Shown: piece after piece, positions 5,537-8,174 of the stretch
Position numbering within the stretch: position 1 is the first letter of the stretch
How the letters are laid out: each line of letters begins with the position of its first letter
Assembly (NCBI GenBank): GCA_946615785.1
Contig: CAMOIA010000062.1
Location: 1-8,174, forward strand
Origin: an uncultured Clostridia bacterium
Lineage (GTDB): Bacteria > Bacillota > Clostridia > Christensenellales > Aristaeellaceae
Direction: 5' to 3'
DNA length: 8,174 nucleotides
Notes under the pieces: generated by a model
Database searches by the model: none
The model's input: the letters and a program-made list of their open reading frames with translations, nothing else
What the model was told of the DNA's origin: nothing
Program-made: the position numbers and the translations under genes

Positions 5537-6774
5537 TCAGGAAGCTGCAAAGAAGGTTCATCCGCATCGCGCTCGTCGCGCTGACCGTGGCCATGGTGGC
5601 GGTGGTCATAACCGTGAACGTGGCCAACTACTTCAGCGTCCGGCGGGAAATGGAAGATACGATAGCCTTTCTGATGGAAAATGAAGAAAGCGGCGCAAAG
5701 CCCGGAAACCCGTTTGGAAAAACCAAGCACGGGCGCAACCTCGTGAGCGAATCCAGCTGGTTTTCGGTATACGAGGACGAAAAGGGAAGGCAGATTCTGA
5801 ACCTTGAAAATATGGCCGACGCCGACGCGGAAACTGCTAAGTCGCTTGCAGAGGCGGTTTTACTTGCCGGCAATGCGAGCGGCTTCTGGCAGGACTACCT
5901 CTACCGGAAAACCACGCTTGCGCGCGGAGGCACGATGACGCTTTTTCTGAACTGCGAAACGAAGCTGACGGCGGTCAAGACGCTGGCTCTGCTTTCGTTT
6001 TTTGCGTGTCTGGGCGGCATTTTGCTGGCCTTTCTCATCGTCACGCTTGCAAGCCGCAGGGCGGTGGAGCCCACCATTCGCAATATCGAACAGCAAAAGC
6101 AGTTCATTACCAACGCGAGCCACGAACTGAAAACGCCGCTCACGGTCATTTCCACCAACATGGAGCTTCTGCAGATGGAAACGCCGGAGAACCAGTGGGT
6201 GCGAAGCACGCAGAAGCAGACGGCCCAGATGCGCCGCCTGGTGGACGAGCTCGTGTACCTTTCCCGCATGGAGGAAGAAAACGCGCCGCTGAACATGGAA
6301 AGGCTGGACCTGTCATCCGTCGTGTCGGAGGCGGCAGCGCCGTTTTCGGATATGGCGGCGTTTCGCGGAAACGAAATGAAGCTTTGTCTTGCGGAGGCGC
6401 TGTTTGTCACCGGGGACAGAGCGTCCCTGGAGCGCCTTGTTTCCACCCTGCTGGACAACGCGGTCAAATACGCCGCGGAGGGCGAAATCACCGTGCGGAC
6501 AGGGGCGGAGGGCAGAACAGCTGTTTTCAGCGTGTCCAACCGGGTTGCAAAGCCCCTGACGGATGAGCAGTGCGAGCGGCTGTTTCAAAGGTTCTACCGT
6601 ACGGACGATTCCCGCAGCAAGGAAAAGCAGAACGGGTTTGGCATCGGCCTTGCGATCGCTTCGGCTATCGTGGAGAAAAACGGCGGAAACATTCACGCGG
6701 CCATGACGGGAGAAAACACGCTGTGCTTTTATTGCCGGTTTCCAAAGGCCGGCGGCAAAGGCGAACGAAGGTGA
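5533..6774 (+). CDS. Membrane sensor histidine kinase, partner of the CiaR-like regulator
   Basis: Class I sensor kinase of 413 residues. The first transmembrane helix (about 11-32) and second (about 146-173) enclose an extracytoplasmic sensor of about 110 residues with no recognised fold. Only about 23 residues separate the second helix from the phosphoacceptor H197 in NASHELKTPLT, so there is no full HAMP domain; the linker RRAVEPTIRNIEQQKQFITNASHE is typical of CiaH-like kinases (positions 175-198). The ATPase domain has the N-box LLDNAVKYA (N309), F-box LFQRFYR (350-356) and G2 box NGFGIGLA (367-374). The usual DxGxG (G1) box is replaced by SVSNRV (333-338). It should phosphorylate D51 of the preceding regulator. 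The signal is unknown; the operon context suggests an envelope or cell-wall cue. Confidence 0.95.
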   Translation: MIRKLQRRFIRIALVALTVAMVAVVITVNVANYFSVRREMEDTIAFLMENEESGAKPGNPFGKTKHGRNLVSESSWFSVYEDEKGRQILNLENMADADAETAKSLAEAVLLAGNASGFWQDYLYRKTTLARGGTMTLFLNCETKLTAVKTLALLSFFACLGGILLAFLIVTLASRRAVEPTIRNIEQQKQFITNASHELKTPLTVISTNMELLQMETPENQWVRSTQKQTAQMRRLVDELVYLSRMEEENAPLNMERLDLSSVVSEAAAPFSDMAAFRGNEMKLCLAEALFVTGDRASLERLVSTLLDNAVKYAAEGEITVRTGAEGRTAVFSVSNRVAKPLTDEQCERLFQRFYRTDDSRSKEKQNGFGIGLAIASAIVEKNGGNIHAAMTGENTLCFYCRFPKAGGKGERR

Positions 6775-6789
6775 CGAGCGAAAAAATGA

Positions 6790-6819
6790 GGGGCAGAACG
6801 TAAAGCTCTGTCCCGTTTT
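6790..6819 (+). terminator. Possible rho-independent terminator after the sensor kinase
   Basis: GGGGCAGA (6790-6797) pairs with TCTGTCCC (6807-6814), with one G-T pair, around a 9-base loop. It is followed by GTTTTAATTT, a short and interrupted T-run, so it may be leaky. It lies 16 bases after the kinase stop codon, and its T-run overlaps the tandem repeat that begins at 6817. Confidence 0.55.
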
Positions 6820-6848
6820 AATTTGCCTTTAGGTTCTTATCGTATCCT
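6817..6848 (+). promoter_or_regulatory. CiaR-like tandem repeat and promoter of the beta-helix protein gene
   Basis: TTTAAT-N5-TTTAGG (6817-6833) repeats the 11-base-period site seen at 3500-3516, with an identical second half. A -10-like hexamer TATCCT (6843-6848) begins nine bases after it, the same distance as in the other copy. The predicted start is near 6855, where a small stem, GGGC (6855-6858) with GCCC (6866-6869), could form in the leader. There is no good TTGACA, consistent with a promoter that needs an activator. Confidence 0.5.
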
Positions 6849-6890
6849 TGCAATGGGCCTTGAAAGCCCGATTGAAGGCAGGAGGTTTTG

Positions 6891-8057
6891 ATGATGAAGA
6901 AATTATATCGTTTCTTTGCACTTTGCACCGCGGTTTTTTGCCTGACGGCGATGAACGCATTCGCCGACGGAGGGAAGCAGATTTACACGTTTGACGACCA
7001 GTTTACAAGCCGGGATCTGAAACAGGAAGCCGATCTGACGGACGCAGCTGCCTGTGTGCTCAGCGACGGCGAGGACATTCACATTACGGAAGCCGGCGTG
7101 TATGTGCTTTCAGGAACGGCGCAAAATGCGACCGTCTGGATCGAAGCGGGCGAGGACGACAAGGTTCAGATCGTCCTGAACGGAGTGAACGTGGAAAACG
7201 ACGATTTCCCTGTGATTTACGCAAAATCAGCCGATAAGGTCTTTGTGACCACGTCGGCAGACAGCACGCTCTCGGTTACCGGCGCGTTTCGAACGGACGG
7301 AAGCGTCAAGACAGACGGCGCCATCTATGCCAAATGCGATCTTGTTCTTGGCGGTACGGCGAATCTTGCCATCACGTCATCCGAAAACGGCGTCGTCGGC
7401 AAGGACGATGTGAAGATCACAGGCGGCGTTTTGAGCATTCAGGCCGTGAAAAAAGCGGTCGAAGCGAATGATTCCATCCGCATTGCGGACGGTCAACTGA
7501 CCCTGGAAGCCGGTACGGACGGTCTGCACGCTGAAAATGCGGACGACGATACCTTAGGCTATGTGTACATCGCAGGCGGCAGCATCAGCATCGCCGCGGG
7601 GGACGACGGCATCCACGGCACGAGCGTCGTGCAGATCGACGGGGGCACCCTCGAGATCCGGGCCGCGGAAGGCATTGAAGGCACCTGTGTGCAGATCAAT
7701 GACGGCGTGATCACGATTCAGAGCTGGGACGACGGCATCAACGCGGGGCAGAAATCGAGCGCGTACCGTCCGACGGTCGAAATCAACGGCGGCGAACTGC
7801 AGGTGACCGTGTCTAACGGGGACACGGACGGAATTGATTCCAACGGGGATATCGCGGTCAACGGCGGCACGGTCATCGTGAACGGCAGCAGCACGTTCGA
7901 TTATGACGGCTCAGCGCAATACACCGGCGGCACGATCATCGTGAACGGGCAGCAGGTTTCGTATATCCCGAATTCGATGATGGGCGGCCGGGGAGGCCAG
8001 GGCGGTCAGGGCTGGCAGCAGCGCGACCGCGGCGGCTTTGGACGCGGGGGCTGGTAA
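6891..8057 (+). CDS. Secreted beta-helix carbohydrate-binding protein (Cthe_2159-like)
   Basis: Exported protein of 388 residues. A signal peptide (basic MMKKLYR, hydrophobic core, cleavage after AFA at 23-25) precedes a domain that looks like the Cthe_2159 carbohydrate-binding right-handed parallel beta-helix, whose founding member binds acidic polysaccharides. Evidence is a run of rungs each carrying a turn of the form (D/E/N)-G-hydrophobic: DGAIYA (142), NGVVGK (166), a degenerate KAVEAN (188), DGLHAE (210), DGIHGT (239), EGIEGT (260), DGINAG (281) and DGIDSN (313). The acidic turns suggest calcium binding. Conserved-looking starts are AGVYVLSG (68-75) and VQIVLNGVNV (92-101). The tail (365-388) is Gly/Arg/Gln-rich, with no sortase motif, dockerin or S-layer domain. 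AGGAGG (6880-6885) is 5 bases from ATG 6891 and 8 from ATG 6894, so either may be used. It has its own promoter with a CiaR-like repeat. Confidence 0.85.
   Translation: MMKKLYRFFALCTAVFCLTAMNAFADGGKQIYTFDDQFTSRDLKQEADLTDAAACVLSDGEDIHITEAGVYVLSGTAQNATVWIEAGEDDKVQIVLNGVNVENDDFPVIYAKSADKVFVTTSADSTLSVTGAFRTDGSVKTDGAIYAKCDLVLGGTANLAITSSENGVVGKDDVKITGGVLSIQAVKKAVEANDSIRIADGQLTLEAGTDGLHAENADDDTLGYVYIAGGSISIAAGDDGIHGTSVVQIDGGTLEIRAAEGIEGTCVQINDGVITIQSWDDGINAGQKSSAYRPTVEINGGELQVTVSNGDTDGIDSNGDIAVNGGTVIVNGSSTFDYDGSAQYTGGTIIVNGQQVSYIPNSMMGGRGGQGGQGWQQRDRGGFGRGGW
7984..8054 (+). repeat. Gly/Arg/Gln-rich low-complexity tail coding region
   Basis: This stretch encodes the last 24 residues of the beta-helix protein. 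Over half are Gly, with RGG repeats and two Trp (GGRGGQGGQGW early and GGFGRGGW at the end). It is low complexity and GC-rich. The tail may hold the protein to the cell surface or to other polymers; that is inference. Confidence 0.7.
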
Positions 8058-8059
8058 GC

Positions 8060-8174
8060 TTACGGAAGGGCAGGACGGGAAATCGTGTACATGCCGTCGG
8101 GGCCGACAAGCAGGCCTTCGTACAATTCGACGGAGCCGATGGGGGTTCCGTCCCCGGCGAGAAAATCATAGGCG
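8060..8174 (-). CDS. C-terminal end of a convergent gene, unidentified, cut by window edge
   Basis: A minus-strand frame is open from the right edge to a TAA at 8060-8062, giving the last 37 residues of a protein; they end GPDGMYTISRPALP. Codon use (mostly G or C at third positions) and composition resemble the neighbouring real genes. Its stop codon lies two bases from that of the beta-helix gene, so the two are convergent with no room for a separate terminator between them. Each transcript must end inside, or run antisense to, the other gene. The fragment is too short to assign a family. Confidence 0.6.
   Translation of the reverse strand, partial: AYDFLAGDGTPIGSVELYEGLLVGPDGMYTISRPALP

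Overview
Organism. The window looks like a chromosomal segment of a moderately GC-rich Firmicute, probably Clostridia-like. The reasons are the strong AGGAGG-type ribosome binding sites, short intergenic gaps, sigma-A-type promoters, and the protein set: an M32 carboxypeptidase, a FruK/LacC-type kinase, an OmpR-family two-component pair and a Cthe_2159-like beta-helix protein. I have no database result, so the taxonomy is inference. No rRNA, tRNA, CRISPR array, insertion sequence or phage gene was seen.

Layout. Left (1-2049, minus strand): a PfkB-family sugar-phosphate kinase is followed after 14 bases by an M32 metallocarboxypeptidase that runs off the left edge. Both are read leftward from a near-consensus promoter at 2044-2072. 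Centre (about 2073-2640): a large non-coding region between divergent units. It carries a palindrome upstream of the kinase promoter, a dense cluster of DnaA-box-like nonamers (2119-2243), and a rightward extended -10 promoter with an inverted repeat in its spacer. Next (2641-3426): a monocistronic amino-acid-type ABC substrate-binding protein with a strong terminator and no permease or ATPase gene beside it. Right (3584-6774): a tight four-gene operon encodes a membrane-anchored phosphodiester glycosidase-family protein, a 64-residue membrane protein, a CiaR-like response regulator and a sensor kinase. Then a separately transcribed, secreted beta-helix carbohydrate-binding protein (6891-8057) meets, two bases later, the end of a convergent gene cut by the right edge.

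How the genes may work together. The most interesting reading concerns the right half. The promoter regions of the phosphodiester glycosidase operon and of the beta-helix gene carry the same tandem repeat: TTTAAG-N5-TTTAGG and TTTAAT-N5-TTTAGG. In both, a possible -10 starts exactly nine bases further on. This arrangement resembles the TTTAAG-N5-TTTAAG site of streptococcal CiaR, and the response regulator between the two targets has a CiaR-like DNA-binding domain. I infer a compact, self-regulated envelope module: the sensor kinase detects an envelope signal, and the regulator controls a surface phosphodiester glycosidase, a small membrane protein, itself, and a secreted glycan-binding protein. 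Both exported proteins also carry Gly-rich, RGG-containing stretches.
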